Assembly (NCBI GenBank): GCA_004292675.1
Contig: RDXO01000025.1
Location: forward strand, 1-51,080
Source of the DNA: Alphaproteobacteria bacterium
GTDB taxonomy: Bacteria; Pseudomonadota; Alphaproteobacteria; Rickettsiales; UBA998
Direction of reading: 5' to 3'
Length of the DNA: 51,080 nucleotides
The position numbers were made by a program, and so were the translations under genes. The notes beneath the pieces are model-generated. The model ran no database searches and was not told the origin of the DNA. It saw only the letters and a list, made by a program, of their open reading frames with translations. This document shows positions 42,833-51,080 of this stretch, in pieces; the stretch's first letter is position 1; each line of letters starts with the position of its first letter.

Positions 42833-42966
42833 CGCTGATGCGCTAGCGAAAATGGCAGATTTGCGAGAACCGCAACTTAAGTAGTACTTAAGGTACATGA
42901 GCTTTGGTGCGCACAGCAAAACGCCATTTGCTTGCCAAGCAACAGTAGAAAAAGCTACAGAACCTC
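42833..42966. repeat. Structured repeat, family D, copy 2
   Basis: Same layout as 39043-39181: TTTTCGCTGATGCGCTAGCG, GATTTGCGAGAACCGCAAC, GTACTTAAGGTACATGAG and CCATTTGCTTGCC...CAGTAGAAAAAGC. Its last dozen bases overlap the gshB 3' end and contain the gshB stop codon. Confidence 0.8.
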
Positions 42967-43884
42967 AACCCCATCCCAAAACATCGCAGCGGGCGTAGCA
43001 TCATAGAGCCGTTCAAGAGTACGAAGCCCTGTTGGGGATGTCACATTAATTTCCGTGAGATAATCCCCTATAAAATCCACCCCCGTGAAATATAATCCCA
43101 ACGCATGAAGATCGGGTGCAAGTCGCGCACAATAGGCTTCTTGTTTGGGTGTGAGCTGATGTGCCACAGGCACGCCCCCCACGCGCATATTCGCTCGCAC
43201 TTCACCCGCTATAGGGATACGCGCAAATGCACCCGCAACCACGCCACCAATCAGCACCACCCGCACATCATGCGTGGCAACCTCAGGCAAAAACGGTTGT
43301 GCAATCATGGGCAAGCTATGGGTACGCCCGAGCATTTCCAGCAACGCATGGACATTATCTCCATGTGATCGCAAGCGCAACACTGAATGCCCCCCCCATC
43401 CATAGAGTGGTTTAAGAATCACATCATGATGCTTTTCAAGAAAATCAAGAATCTCTTGATGATCGGCGGTGATAAGTGTGGGTGGCATCGCATCCGCATA
43501 GCGCAACGGCAATAATTTTTCCGCATGGCTACGCACGGCGGTTGGGTTATTCAGCACCCGCACATGTTGCGGCAATGCATCTAACAAGTAAGTAGCGGTG
43601 ATATATCCCATATCAAAAGGTGGGTCTTGCCGCATAAGAATGACATCCATCGCATCCAACGCTGCAATGCGTGGCGCGCCCAGTTGATACCACACATCAT
43701 CTTCATGCAGGGTCATCGGATGCAGCATCGCCCTCACTTCACCATGCGCAAGGCGTAGCGTTGTTGGATGATAATAATAGAGATCATAGCCACGCCTTTG
43801 CGCCTCACGCATCAAAACAATCGTGGAATCCCCTTTGGGGTTGAGTTGGTGCGGATGATCCATTTGAACAGCAATTTTTTTCAT
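42955..43884 (-). CDS. gshB: Glutathione synthetase
   Basis: 309 aa from MKKIAVQMDHPHQLNPKGDS (43884), the usual N-terminus of proteobacterial GshB; upstream codons in frame lack support. It is an ATP-grasp enzyme that adds glycine to gamma-glutamylcysteine. Motifs: MRQDPPFDMGYITATYLLD (near residue 85), NNPTAVRSHAEKLL, VILKPLYGWGGHSVLRLRSH (ATP grasp loop) and the metal-binding FIGDYLTEINVTSPTGLRTL. The C-terminus is slightly short and its stop lies in repeat family D. gshA is not in the window. Confidence 0.94.
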   Translation of the reverse strand: MKKIAVQMDHPHQLNPKGDSTIVLMREAQRRGYDLYYYHPTTLRLAHGEVRAMLHPMTLHEDDVWYQLGAPRIAALDAMDVILMRQDPPFDMGYITATYLLDALPQHVRVLNNPTAVRSHAEKLLPLRYADAMPPTLITADHQEILDFLEKHHDVILKPLYGWGGHSVLRLRSHGDNVHALLEMLGRTHSLPMIAQPFLPEVATHDVRVVLIGGVVAGAFARIPIAGEVRANMRVGGVPVAHQLTPKQEAYCARLAPDLHALGLYFTGVDFIGDYLTEINVTSPTGLRTLERLYDATPAAMFWDGVEVL

Positions 43885-43986
43885 AGCAAGGATAGTAGCA
43901 ATAAAATAAAGCTGTTGCAATCAAATCATAAAATAGGGTATAGCTTGGATAAATTATATATAACCTCAGAACAAGCGATGCATCTT

Positions 43987-45507
43987 ATGACTGAATCTTT
44001 TATTATCCACGAAACTGAACATCAGGGCTTACAGCGCGCCTATACGGTGACGATTAGCCATGCCCATATTGCAGAAAAAATCAACGCCGAATTGATGCGC
44101 ATTGGTCAAAAAGTCAAGATTCCAGGGTTTCGTCCGGGCAAAGTGCCACTCAGCCTACTCAAACAACGCTACACGCCAAATGCACTTGGTGATGCACTTG
44201 AAGAAGCAGTGCAAGATGCGCTTTCTGCTATCTATAAGCAACATAATGTCATGCCAGCTTTGCAGCCTGCGATTGACGTTGTGGAAAAATACGAAGAAAA
44301 CAAGCCATTAGTCTTTACGGCATCTTTTGAAATTATGCCAGAATCACCAGATTTAGACCTCACCTCCATCACATTACGCACGCCTATCATCACCATCACA
44401 GATGAACAAGTGCTTGAGCGTGCAAAAATGTTCACGGATCGTCGTCGCACGTTTAACGATCTTCCAGAAGATACGAAAGCAGCAAGTGGCCATGCAGTGC
44501 GCATTGATTTCAAAGGATTTTTGGGCGATGAGGCATTTGATGGCGGTGAAGGTAGCGATTATTCACTAGTACTCGGATCAGGTGATTTCATCCCTGGATT
44601 TGAAGATCAATTAATAGGTGCGCAAGCAGGCGAGCAACGCAGCGTTACCGTGACCTTCCCAGACTCCTACCATGAAGCGAACTTAGCAGGTAAAGAAGCA
44701 CGTTTTGATGTAACCATTCATCAAGTGCAAGAAGCGGTAACTCCTGAATTAGATGATGAATTTGCCAAGCAAATCGGCTTTCCCGATCTTGAGGGCTTAA
44801 CCACCTTTATGCGCCGTATGATTGATCGCGAGCATGAGGGCATCATCCGCAATTATATCAAGCGTCATTTGTTTGATGCGCTTGATCCATTGTGCAATTT
44901 CGATATTCCTTCTAAAATGCTAGAACTTGAACTTGAATCCATCATGCGTCAAGCGAAGCAAGAAGCACGCGCCAACAATGAAGATGAAACTATCATTGAT
45001 GCTGAGCGTGAAGATTATAACGCCATTGCGAAACGTCGTGTGCGTTTAGGGATTTATCTTTCACAATTAGCAGGGCGCAATAATCTTCGTATTACCGAAG
45101 AAGATATGCAATCTGCACTCTTTGCACAAGCACGTAACTTCCCAGGGCAAGAGCAAAAAGTCATTGAATTTTATCAGAAAAACCCCCGTGCTTTGCAAGA
45201 ATTGAGTGGACCTATTCTCGAAGAAAAAGCGGTTGATTATATCCTCGGTATCGTGAAGCGTGAAGAAGTGGCGCGCACCTTGGATGAAATTATTGCCGAA
45301 GAAGAAGCCTATGAGGAAACCTTGCGTTCCAACAAATCTTCTAAGGACGGCGAGAAATCTGCCACGGACGCAAAAAATTCATCCGAAAAAGAGCCTTCTG
45401 CTAAGAAAAAAGCTGCATCTTCCTCCAAAAAAGACGACACTGATGCAGATATGGTAGAAGATAATGATGCTACCAAAAAAACGAGCAAAAAAAAGGATAA
45501 TGCGTAA
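43987..45507 (+). CDS. tig: Trigger factor (ribosome-associated chaperone)
   Basis: 506 aa from the ATG at 43987; an ATG at 43978 is an alternative, while the open frame to 43768 crosses the divergent gshB start and is rejected. The N-terminal ribosome-binding domain has the signature [16 protein letters not shown]. The FKBP-type prolyl isomerase domain lies at about 160-245 ([40 protein letters not shown]), followed by the helical chaperone domain. The last 65 residues are a Lys/Ser/Asp-rich tail ([20 protein letters not shown]), longer than in E. coli. The stop overlaps clpP (TAATG), as in the common tig-clpP-clpX order. Confidence 0.96.
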   Translation: MTESFIIHETEHQGLQRAYTVTISHAHIAEKINAELMRIGQKVKIPGFRPGKVPLSLLKQRYTPNALGDALEEAVQDALSAIYKQHNVMPALQPAIDVVEKYEENKPLVFTASFEIMPESPDLDLTSITLRTPIITITDEQVLERAKMFTDRRRTFNDLPEDTKAASGHAVRIDFKGFLGDEAFDGGEGSDYSLVLGSGDFIPGFEDQLIGAQAGEQRSVTVTFPDSYHEANLAGKEARFDVTIHQVQEAVTPELDDEFAKQIGFPDLEGLTTFMRRMIDREHEGIIRNYIKRHLFDALDPLCNFDIPSKMLELELESIMRQAKQEARANNEDETIIDAEREDYNAIAKRRVRLGIYLSQLAGRNNLRITEEDMQSALFAQARNFPGQEQKVIEFYQKNPRALQELSGPILEEKAVDYILGIVKREEVARTLDEIIAEEEAYEETLRSNKSSKDGEKSATDAKNSSEKEPSAKKKAASSSKKDDTDADMVEDNDATKKTSKKKDNA

Positions 45508-46145
45508 TGTTCACTAAAAATGATATGTTGGATGCCTATGCGGAACTCGTTCCCATGGTGGTGGAGCAAACCAGTCGTGGTGAGCGTTCCTATGATATTT
45601 TTTCACGTCTATTAAAAGAGCGTATCATTTTTGCTGTAGGGCCGGTGCAAGACACCATGTCCACCTTAATCGTGGCGCAATTATTGTTCTTGGAATCGGA
45701 AAACCCTGAAAAAGACATCTCGATGTACATCAACTCCCCTGGGGGCGTGGTGACATCGGGTCTGGCAATTTATGATACGATGCAATATATTCGTCCGAAA
45801 GTATCCACTTTGTGCATTGGGCAAGCGGCTTCTATGGGGTCATTGCTTTTAACCGCAGGTGAAACAGGAATGCGTTATGTCACGCCGAATGCGCGTATCA
45901 TGATTCATCAACCTTCGGGTGGCTATCAAGGGCAAGCAACGGACATCGAAATCCATGCGCAAGAGATATTAAGCCTGAAAAAACGCTTGAATAATCTTTA
46001 TGTGCATCATACAGGGCAAAAACTCGCCCATGTTGAAAAATCCATGGAGCGTGATAATTTCATGAGCGCGGAAGATGCGTTGAAATTTGGCTTGGTTGAT
46101 AAAATTGTTGATGTGCGTACCAAAACCACGAAGAAAGACGCATAG
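45507..46145 (+). CDS. clpP: ATP-dependent Clp protease proteolytic subunit
   Basis: 212 aa, the standard length. It is a serine protease forming double heptameric rings with ClpX or ClpA. The catalytic Ser is in [20 protein letters not shown] (near residue 108), the His in [20 protein letters not shown] (near 133), and the Asp in the DAL segment before [16 protein letters not shown] supports substrate entry. The start overlaps the tig stop by 1 base. clpX does not follow; a strong terminator closes the transcript. Confidence 0.97.
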   Translation: MFTKNDMLDAYAELVPMVVEQTSRGERSYDIFSRLLKERIIFAVGPVQDTMSTLIVAQLLFLESENPEKDISMYINSPGGVVTSGLAIYDTMQYIRPKVSTLCIGQAASMGSLLLTAGETGMRYVTPNARIMIHQPSGGYQGQATDIEIHAQEILSLKKRLNNLYVHHTGQKLAHVEKSMERDNFMSAEDALKFGLVDKIVDVRTKTTKKDA

Positions 46146-46186
46146 TTTTTTATAATGCTTTGAGAGTTGTCTAACTCTCAATTCTT

Positions 46187-46258
46187 GTCATACCTTTGAT
46201 AAGCTGGTATCCATAGCATATTCTTTTTTGCTGGATTCCTGCCTACGCAGGAATGACG
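46187..46258. repeat. Two-arm intergenic repeat, family B
   Basis: GTCATACCTTTGATAAGCTGGTATCCA and GGATTCCTGCCTACGCAGGAATGACGA, with the same order of arms as at 19049. It lies between clpP and its terminator. Confidence 0.7.
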
Positions 46259-46274
46259 ACTTTACTAGTTATAA

Positions 46275-46320
46275 GATAGGCACGTTGACATTCATTATGT
46301 CACCGTGCCTATCTTTTTTT
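46275..46320 (+). terminator. tig-clpP terminator
   Basis: GATAGGCACG pairs with CGTGCCTATC, with an inner TGACA/TGTCA stem, followed by seven T. It is downstream of the family-B repeat. Confidence 0.75.
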
Positions 46321-46387
46321 GACGGTTGCATCATCGTGCTAAAAAGATTATATATAATACGTACTCCCCTAATCCTCAGGTATATGT

Positions 46388-46681
46388 TTGGAAAAACTTG
46401 ACAAAAAAGCACTAGCACGCGCCCGTGTCAAGCGTGTACAACTTATCTACCGTCAGGTTGCACAACATCATCGTGCCACTGATCTTGCGGTTGAAGCGCA
46501 GCAAGCATTTTTAGCAGGACTCCAAGAGGCATCTAGGGAAGCAGAAGCGCATCCTGATACTGTTGTATGGTCAGCACAAACACAAATGATTCGTGATAAA
46601 CTCACAGGGAAAAAACGAGCCTCTACGGATCGTTGGAATCGTTTTGCAGGCACATCGGGTGGTGGTGGCATGGGAAGATAG
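46388..46681 (+). CDS. Unrecognised 97-aa basic protein, TTG start
   Basis: A short ORF beginning with TTG at 46388 (EKLDKKALARARVKRVQLIY), preceded by CAGG about 8 bases upstream. It is helical and basic for 75 residues, then ends with a Gly-rich tail (FAGTSGGGGMGR). No family recognised. An ATG four bases upstream is out of frame. The codon use is similar to its neighbours and the block sits between a terminator and a palindromic element, which supports a separate small gene, but the TTG start keeps confidence moderate. Confidence 0.5.
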   Translation: MEKLDKKALARARVKRVQLIYRQVAQHHRATDLAVEAQQAFLAGLQEASREAEAHPDTVVWSAQTQMIRDKLTGKKRASTDRWNRFAGTSGGGGMGR

Positions 46682-46683
46682 TA

Positions 46684-46735
46684 TATAGCACGTTTCGATA
46701 GGTTGGTTCTTTTTCAAGAACAGGACTTACGCATT
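46684..46735. repeat. TATAGC-type palindromic element, half decayed
   Basis: TATAGCACGTTTCGATAGGTTGGTTCTT is followed by AAGAACAGGACTTACG. The left arm matches the reverse complement of 610-641 and the core of 516-550; the right arm is only partly kept. Confidence 0.55.
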
Positions 46736-46775
46736 TAATTTTTGGCATTGACAGATAGCCATAGCCCTATATACG

Positions 46776-49007
46776 TTATTTTTCTGTTGCCCGGTACACC
46801 CCATCCCAATCAGCAGCGGGAGGGTGGGCGCGATAATGCTCAATACGGTTACGATAAAGCCCTGCATAATCATCCAACGAAAAGCCTAACGCCACCGCAT
46901 GACGCGGCAAATCTGCCAAATGATGCTCTGCCGCGTCCCAATGTTGCGTTCGGTAGGCATCCAACATCGCGCTATTGGTTAATGCAAGAATAGCCCAAAC
47001 ATAATGTTCGCGCAATATCTCATCACCCAGCAACGCATAGATGCGTGTCGGTTCAGTTTTCCCCTTCACCATCACGCAATCCAGCTCCATGCACGCCATC
47101 ATGCTAACATCCTGATAGGTACGCTCCCCAATAATGATGGTCACCCCATAATATTTACTCAGTCCTTCCAACCGTGAGGCAAGATTCACACTATCCCCCA
47201 ACACCGAATAATCGAACCGTTGTTCCGATCCCATATTACCAACGCAACATACGCCACTATTGAGTCCCACCCCGATATTAACAGGCAAAAAGCGCGTACC
47301 ATCCTCTAAACTCTGTTTCTGCCGTATCATATTCAGTTGCGCTACCGCACTCACCATCGCACAGGCAGCACGACAACCATGCAAGGCATGTTCATCATCA
47401 TCAATCGGGGCATTCCAAAATGCCATGATGCAGTCACCAATATATTTATCAATCGTTCCTTGATGGTTCAATATCTCGGCAGTCATCGGCGTTAAAAAGC
47501 TATTAATAAACTTCGTCAATCCCACCGCATCAAACTGTTCCGAAAGGGTGGTAAAGCCACGAATATCACAAAACAGCACCGTCATTGGACGCATTTCTCC
47601 CCCCAGCGTCAAACGCTCAGGATGTTTGGCAAGCTGCTCAACCAAAGCGGGGGACATATAATGGCTAAACGCATGACGAATCTGCATACGCTCATATTCT
47701 GATCGCATTGTTCTGCGTACAATCATCCAAAGATACACCATCATCACCACTGCCAATGGCGAAATAGGATCAGTCAATAAGCGATCGTGACTATACGCCA
47801 TCCAACTCACCCCTAAAGATGATGCTGCCACCACCAGTGCAAACAACGCCCCCCATAATGGTGATGCAAAGGAGGTAATCACCCATACCAGCACACCACA
47901 CACCAGCAGCGTGCAAAGCTCTACTGCATCAATCCAATCAGGGCGTTCAAGATAATGCTGCAACAATATCTGCTCTAATAGTTGCGCATGGACTTCCACT
48001 CCATTGGTGACAGGGTTCAACGGTGTGGATCGAATATCTTTGAGTCCTGCGGCAGATGTACCAATCAAAATAAGATGCCCTTCTATGCGCGTTTTATCAA
48101 AACCCGCCTCAAACAACTCCCATGCGGGAATATAGCGCGAGGCTTGATAGGGCGTATAATGCACCCACACATGCCCATGACGATCCGTCGGAATTGTCAT
48201 CGCGCCAATTTTCACCGATGTGATGCCCGTCTCTACGGCATCAACCATATAGGTAGATGCACCTTGCGCGACACGTAATATTTCAGCAGCAAGACTCGCA
48301 ACCATCTTATCCCCCACACGATAGACAAGCGGCACTTTGCGAATCACCCCATCATCATCAGGAATCGCATTAAGCGCACCATGCCCTTGTGAGGCCTTCA
48401 TCAAACTTGGCAAGGACGAAATAGCTCCAGAATACGGCACAGCAAACCTTAAAGGATCAGCCCCCTTATAAGCAAAACCATAAGGCACAGGTTGCAATGC
48501 ACGCCCCGTCATATCCAAAACATAGCCCATCACCGATGGCGTACCCTCAAGCGCGTGTGCAAATTGCGTGTCAAAATTAGGTAATTGCGATCGCATTGCC
48601 TCGCTCATGGGGATAACATCTCCCCAAAGTGGCAAAATGGAATCCGCCGATGTATGATCCGCTTCAGCAAAAACAATATCATAGCCTATAGATGCCGCGC
48701 CCGCCTCCACTAAATGACGCTGCAATTCCGCCATATATTTTCTTGGCCATGGCCACTGACCAATTTTCGCAAGGCTTGCCTCATCAACATCAATGATCGT
48801 CACGGGCATAGGCTCATAAGGGCGTGGCTCGATAGTTTGATATTGATCAAAAATCTTATTCCGCATCCACGTCATCATAGGCGGCGAGGATATATAAACC
48901 CACGCAGCACCCAGAACAATGCATAGAGGCATTGCTTTGCCAATCCATGAAAAAAATCGACGATAGTTCATCGTCACATCATGCCTAAAGAAGGCTAATT
49001 TTTTCAT
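46776..49007 (-). CDS. CHASE2-domain adenylate/guanylate cyclase
   Basis: 743 aa. An N-terminal membrane anchor (MPLCIVLGAAWVYIS) precedes a periplasmic CHASE2 sensor at about 45-335 (PVTIIDVDEASLAKIGQWPW, AASIGYDIVFAEAD, GHLILIGTSAAGLKDIRSTP). Three membrane helices at about 355-430 lead to a class III cyclase domain (about 470-640). Metal-binding Asp residues are in VLFCDIRGFTTLSEQF and DKYIGDCIMAFWNAP; NSGVCCVGNMGSEQRFDYSV and LGDSVNLASRLEGL complete it. It makes a cyclic nucleotide, most likely cAMP, in response to an unknown periplasmic signal. The start at 49007 lacks a clear ribosome-binding site. It is downstream of the pur genes but 26 bases from purQ, so it could be co-transcribed. 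Confidence 0.93.
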   Translation of the reverse strand: MKKLAFFRHDVTMNYRRFFSWIGKAMPLCIVLGAAWVYISSPPMMTWMRNKIFDQYQTIEPRPYEPMPVTIIDVDEASLAKIGQWPWPRKYMAELQRHLVEAGAASIGYDIVFAEADHTSADSILPLWGDVIPMSEAMRSQLPNFDTQFAHALEGTPSVMGYVLDMTGRALQPVPYGFAYKGADPLRFAVPYSGAISSLPSLMKASQGHGALNAIPDDDGVIRKVPLVYRVGDKMVASLAAEILRVAQGASTYMVDAVETGITSVKIGAMTIPTDRHGHVWVHYTPYQASRYIPAWELFEAGFDKTRIEGHLILIGTSAAGLKDIRSTPLNPVTNGVEVHAQLLEQILLQHYLERPDWIDAVELCTLLVCGVLVWVITSFASPLWGALFALVVAASSLGVSWMAYSHDRLLTDPISPLAVVMMVYLWMIVRRTMRSEYERMQIRHAFSHYMSPALVEQLAKHPERLTLGGEMRPMTVLFCDIRGFTTLSEQFDAVGLTKFINSFLTPMTAEILNHQGTIDKYIGDCIMAFWNAPIDDDEHALHGCRAACAMVSAVAQLNMIRQKQSLEDGTRFLPVNIGVGLNSGVCCVGNMGSEQRFDYSVLGDSVNLASRLEGLSKYYGVTIIIGERTYQDVSMMACMELDCVMVKGKTEPTRIYALLGDEILREHYVWAILALTNSAMLDAYRTQHWDAAEHHLADLPRHAVALGFSLDDYAGLYRNRIEHYRAHPPAADWDGVYRATEK

Positions 49008-49033
49008 AAGAATGGTAGAATAAGCCTTACGCC

Positions 49034-49750
49034 CTAGCCAACAACATTTTCCATCAAGGATAAGAACGTCACACGTCCTTCAATCCCTGCCGTGAGAGGA
49101 TCACAGGCACGTTCAGGGTGCGGCATCATGCCAAGAACATTGCCTTTTGCATTGGTAATGCCTGCAATATTACCGATCGATCCATTGATATTGCTCGCAT
49201 CACTAATACGTCCTGCACTATCGCAATAACGAAACAGAATGCGCTCGCCATCCTCAAGTGCGTTCAACGTCGCTTCATCGCAACGAAAATTACCATCATG
49301 ATGGGCAACAGGAAGCTGTATCACTTGCTGATTCTGATAGAGTGAACTGTACACACTACGATGATGCTCCACGCGCACATGCACATTACGGCAAATAAAG
49401 CGCAAATCACGATTACGAATCAACGCGCCGGGCAGTAACTTAGCCTCAGTTAAAATCTGAAATCCGTTACAAATCCCCATGACATAGCCCCCACGTGCAG
49501 CGTGGGCGCGCACTTCTTCCATAATGGGAGCGCGTGCCGACATAGCACCTGAACGCAAATAATCGCCATATGAAAAGCCACCCGGAAGAATCACTAAATC
49601 AACATCGGGTAATTGGGTATCCTTATGCCACACACGCTGCACAGAACCCTTGACTTCACGCCCCCAACGCCCTGCAAACATAGAGGCAAGCGCAGATTGT
49701 GCATCACCATCACAGTTTGAACCCGGAAATACAATGACTGCAACTTTCAT
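49034..49750 (-). CDS. purQ: Phosphoribosylformylglycinamidine synthase subunit PurQ
   Basis: 238 aa. The glutaminase subunit of FGAM synthase, supplying ammonia to PurL in purine synthesis. The start is set at the second ATG of TAATGATG. MKVAVIVFPGSNCDGDAQSA is the family N-terminus, the nucleophile Cys is in YVMGICNGFQILTEAKLLPG, and the His/Glu pair is in VLGMMPHPERACDPL. It overlaps or abuts the purS stop, so the two are translated together. Confidence 0.95.
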   Translation of the reverse strand: MKVAVIVFPGSNCDGDAQSALASMFAGRWGREVKGSVQRVWHKDTQLPDVDLVILPGGFSYGDYLRSGAMSARAPIMEEVRAHAARGGYVMGICNGFQILTEAKLLPGALIRNRDLRFICRNVHVRVEHHRSVYSSLYQNQQVIQLPVAHHDGNFRCDEATLNALEDGERILFRYCDSAGRISDASNINGSIGNIAGITNAKGNVLGMMPHPERACDPLTAGIEGRVTFLSLMENVVG

Positions 49751-49752
49751 CA

Positions 49753-49995
49753 TTACGCCGCATCCCTCGACATTTCGATACGGTAGGATTCCACCACAGT
49801 ATTCGCAAGCAAACCCTCGCACATCGCAACGACATCACTTTTTTGCGTTGTATCCGCTACGTCAAGCTCAATATATTTGCCAATACGCGCAGACGACACA
49901 CCATCAAAACCCAAATGTTTCAACGCATGTTCTGTTGCCTGCCCTTGAGGGTCTAATACTCCAGATTTTAACGTCACATAGATATAGACTTTCAT
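49753..49995 (-). CDS. purS: Phosphoribosylformylglycinamidine synthase subunit PurS
   Basis: 80 aa, the usual size. PurS is the small structural subunit that couples PurQ and PurL. The pattern KVYIYVTLKSGVLDPQGQAT and SSARIGKYIELDVAD is diagnostic. AAGGTGAG lies just upstream of the ATG. It follows purC by 49 bases. purL is not in the window. Confidence 0.95.
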   Translation of the reverse strand: MKVYIYVTLKSGVLDPQGQATEHALKHLGFDGVSSARIGKYIELDVADTTQKSDVVAMCEGLLANTVVESYRIEMSRDAA

Positions 49996-50044
49996 AATCT
50001 CACCTTTATCATTCTCATCAATTTATATCTTAAAAATCCCAGTT

Positions 50045-50818
50045 TTATAATTCAACACGTTTATCATCCAACTCAGCAATATGCGCACTTGGCAGCACAC
50101 CAAGACGCTTCGCCACTTCCTGATAGGCTTCCTCAACCCCGCCCATATCCTGACGAAAACGATCCTTATCTAATTTTTCACCCGTTACCACATCCCATAG
50201 ACGGCATGAATCGGGGCTTATTTCATCCGCAAGAATGATCTTTGAACGCCCTTCTTCATCATAGATACGCCCAAACTCAATCTTAAAATCGATCAAGCGC
50301 AATCCAACGCCACGGAATAATCCATTCATAAAATCATTGATGCGCATGGACATCAAACGAATATCATCCACTTCCATCGGATCAGCAATATCAAACGAGA
50401 AAATATGATCTTCTGTTACAAATGGATCACCAAGCTCATCATTTTTCAAGCAAAATTCTACAATAGGCATCCGCAGCGCGCTGCCTTCAGGCACGCCGAA
50501 ACGCTTCGCAAAACTACCCGCAGCCACGTTGCGTACAATCACTTCCAACGGCACAATCTCAACCGCACGGATAAGCTGTTCACGCATATTTAAGGGGCGT
50601 ATGAAGTGATTCGGGATGCCAATTTCCGAAAGACGCAACATCATATATTCAGAAATCCTATTATTAATCACGCCTTTGCCGCGTATTTGTCCTTTTTTCT
50701 GATTATTAAACGCCGTTGCGTCATCCTTAAAATGCGCAATCAGCGTTCCCGGCTCTGGGCCTTCAAAAATCTGTTTTGCTTTACCTTCATAAATGGGAGT
50801 GCGTTTATTACTGCTCAT
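50045..50818 (-). CDS. purC: Phosphoribosylaminoimidazole-succinocarboxamide synthase
   Basis: 257 aa. SAICAR synthetase joins aspartate to CAIR in purine synthesis. The start at 50818 ([20 protein letters not shown]) matches the family; the longer frame from 50857 is not supported. Diagnostic motifs: [40 protein letters not shown] and [15 protein letters not shown]. First gene of purC-purS-purQ. Confidence 0.96.
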   Translation of the reverse strand: MSSNKRTPIYEGKAKQIFEGPEPGTLIAHFKDDATAFNNQKKGQIRGKGVINNRISEYMMLRLSEIGIPNHFIRPLNMREQLIRAVEIVPLEVIVRNVAAGSFAKRFGVPEGSALRMPIVEFCLKNDELGDPFVTEDHIFSFDIADPMEVDDIRLMSMRINDFMNGLFRGVGLRLIDFKIEFGRIYDEEGRSKIILADEISPDSCRLWDVVTGEKLDKDRFRQDMGGVEEAYQEVAKRLGVLPSAHIAELDDKRVEL

Positions 50819-50982
50819 AATCCGTGTTCGATAGTGTGATAAATTAATAACATACATAATGCCCCATTGATCTGTGGAACGACCACAATCTCTCTAGCAT
50901 CTTCCCTTTAACCACAATCTGAAGCATTTGAAAAGCATAAACGCACAATCCTGCATGAAAATCGCACATTATCCCTAAAACA

Positions 50983-51080
50983 TCACTCCTGCCTTAAGCG
51001 TTTCGCCAAGATTTCATCGATGGTGAGGAGGTCGCGCCATTGGTTATAATGCGGGTCGGATTTGAGATTTTTGAGGATGG
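50983..51080 (-). CDS. C-terminal end of an unidentified gene, cut by window edge
   Basis: The minus-strand frame that enters from the right edge ends with SDPHYNQWRDLLTIDEILAK, then RLRQE and TGA at 50983. It is 32 codons long here, hydrophilic and helical. Too little remains to name the protein. The 125-base gap to purC has no feature I can support. Confidence 0.5.
   Translation of the reverse strand, partial: ILKNLKSDPHYNQWRDLLTIDEILAKRLRQE

Noticed and set aside
43768..43986. N-terminal extension of trigger factor
   Set aside because: The open frame runs through the divergent gshB start and intergenic DNA. The family N-terminus begins at about 43987.
1..51080. tRNA, rRNA or tmRNA genes
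   Set aside because: I looked for T-loop (GGTTCGAATCC-type) and CCA-end patterns and for ribosomal RNA signatures on both strands and saw none that could fold into a complete tRNA. A covariance search would be decisive.

Overview
The window reads as a chromosomal segment of a Gram-negative alphaproteobacterium of moderate GC content. The evidence is a close match to the alphaproteobacterial CobS-type AAA+ ATPase, the flgB-flgC-fliE-fliQ-fliR-flhB order, the rimP-nusA-ylxR-infB-rbfA-truB-rpsO translation cluster, the purC-purS-purQ block, and the outer-membrane lipoproteins Pal and BamD. I cannot name a genus. Nearly all recognisable genes are housekeeping. The accessory part consists of an RTX surface protein, an orphan VirB6-like protein, an ArdC-like remnant, several unrecognised proteins and many short non-coding repeats.

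Layout. 1-650: the left edge carries an antirestriction (ArdC-like) remnant, then a gene-free stretch with palindromes. 650-6000 (minus strand): an unknown 567-aa protein, an O-methyltransferase and a Cys-free 835-residue RTX/S-layer-like protein. 6040-9710 (plus): metE with its promoter and terminator, a GNAT acetyltransferase coupled to a tiny membrane ORF, and a SufE-family protein. 9700-18400: a small lipoprotein, an unknown 425-aa membrane protein, pyrB-cvpA, pal, a type IV-pilin-like protein, and an operon of a histidine-decarboxylase-like PLP enzyme, a double ACT protein and agmatinase. 18500-21950: a small membrane protein and a three-gene operon made of CobS and two unrecognised proteins, without CobT. 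22150-30500 (plus): rimP-nusA-ylxR/L7Ae-infB-rbfA-truB-rpsO, followed by queF-nadC. 30635-34175: a flagellar operon behind a near-consensus sigma-54 promoter. 34190-51080: an acyltransferase, a glutamine-amidotransferase-like hydrolase, a TerB-like protein, recN, a DUF1294 protein, a VirB6-like protein, bamD, a PAS/degenerate GGDEF protein, gshB, tig-clpP, a CHASE2 adenylate cyclase and purC-purS-purQ.

The most unusual feature is the density of short palindromic repeats between genes. I can separate at least five families by direct comparison within the window. Two insertions seem to have supplied the 3' end and stop codon of a neighbouring gene (speB and gshB). The best candidates for undescribed biology are the CobS-like ATPase with two unknown partners and the decarboxylase-ACT-agmatinase operon. 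No tRNA, rRNA, complete insertion sequence or CRISPR array was recognised.
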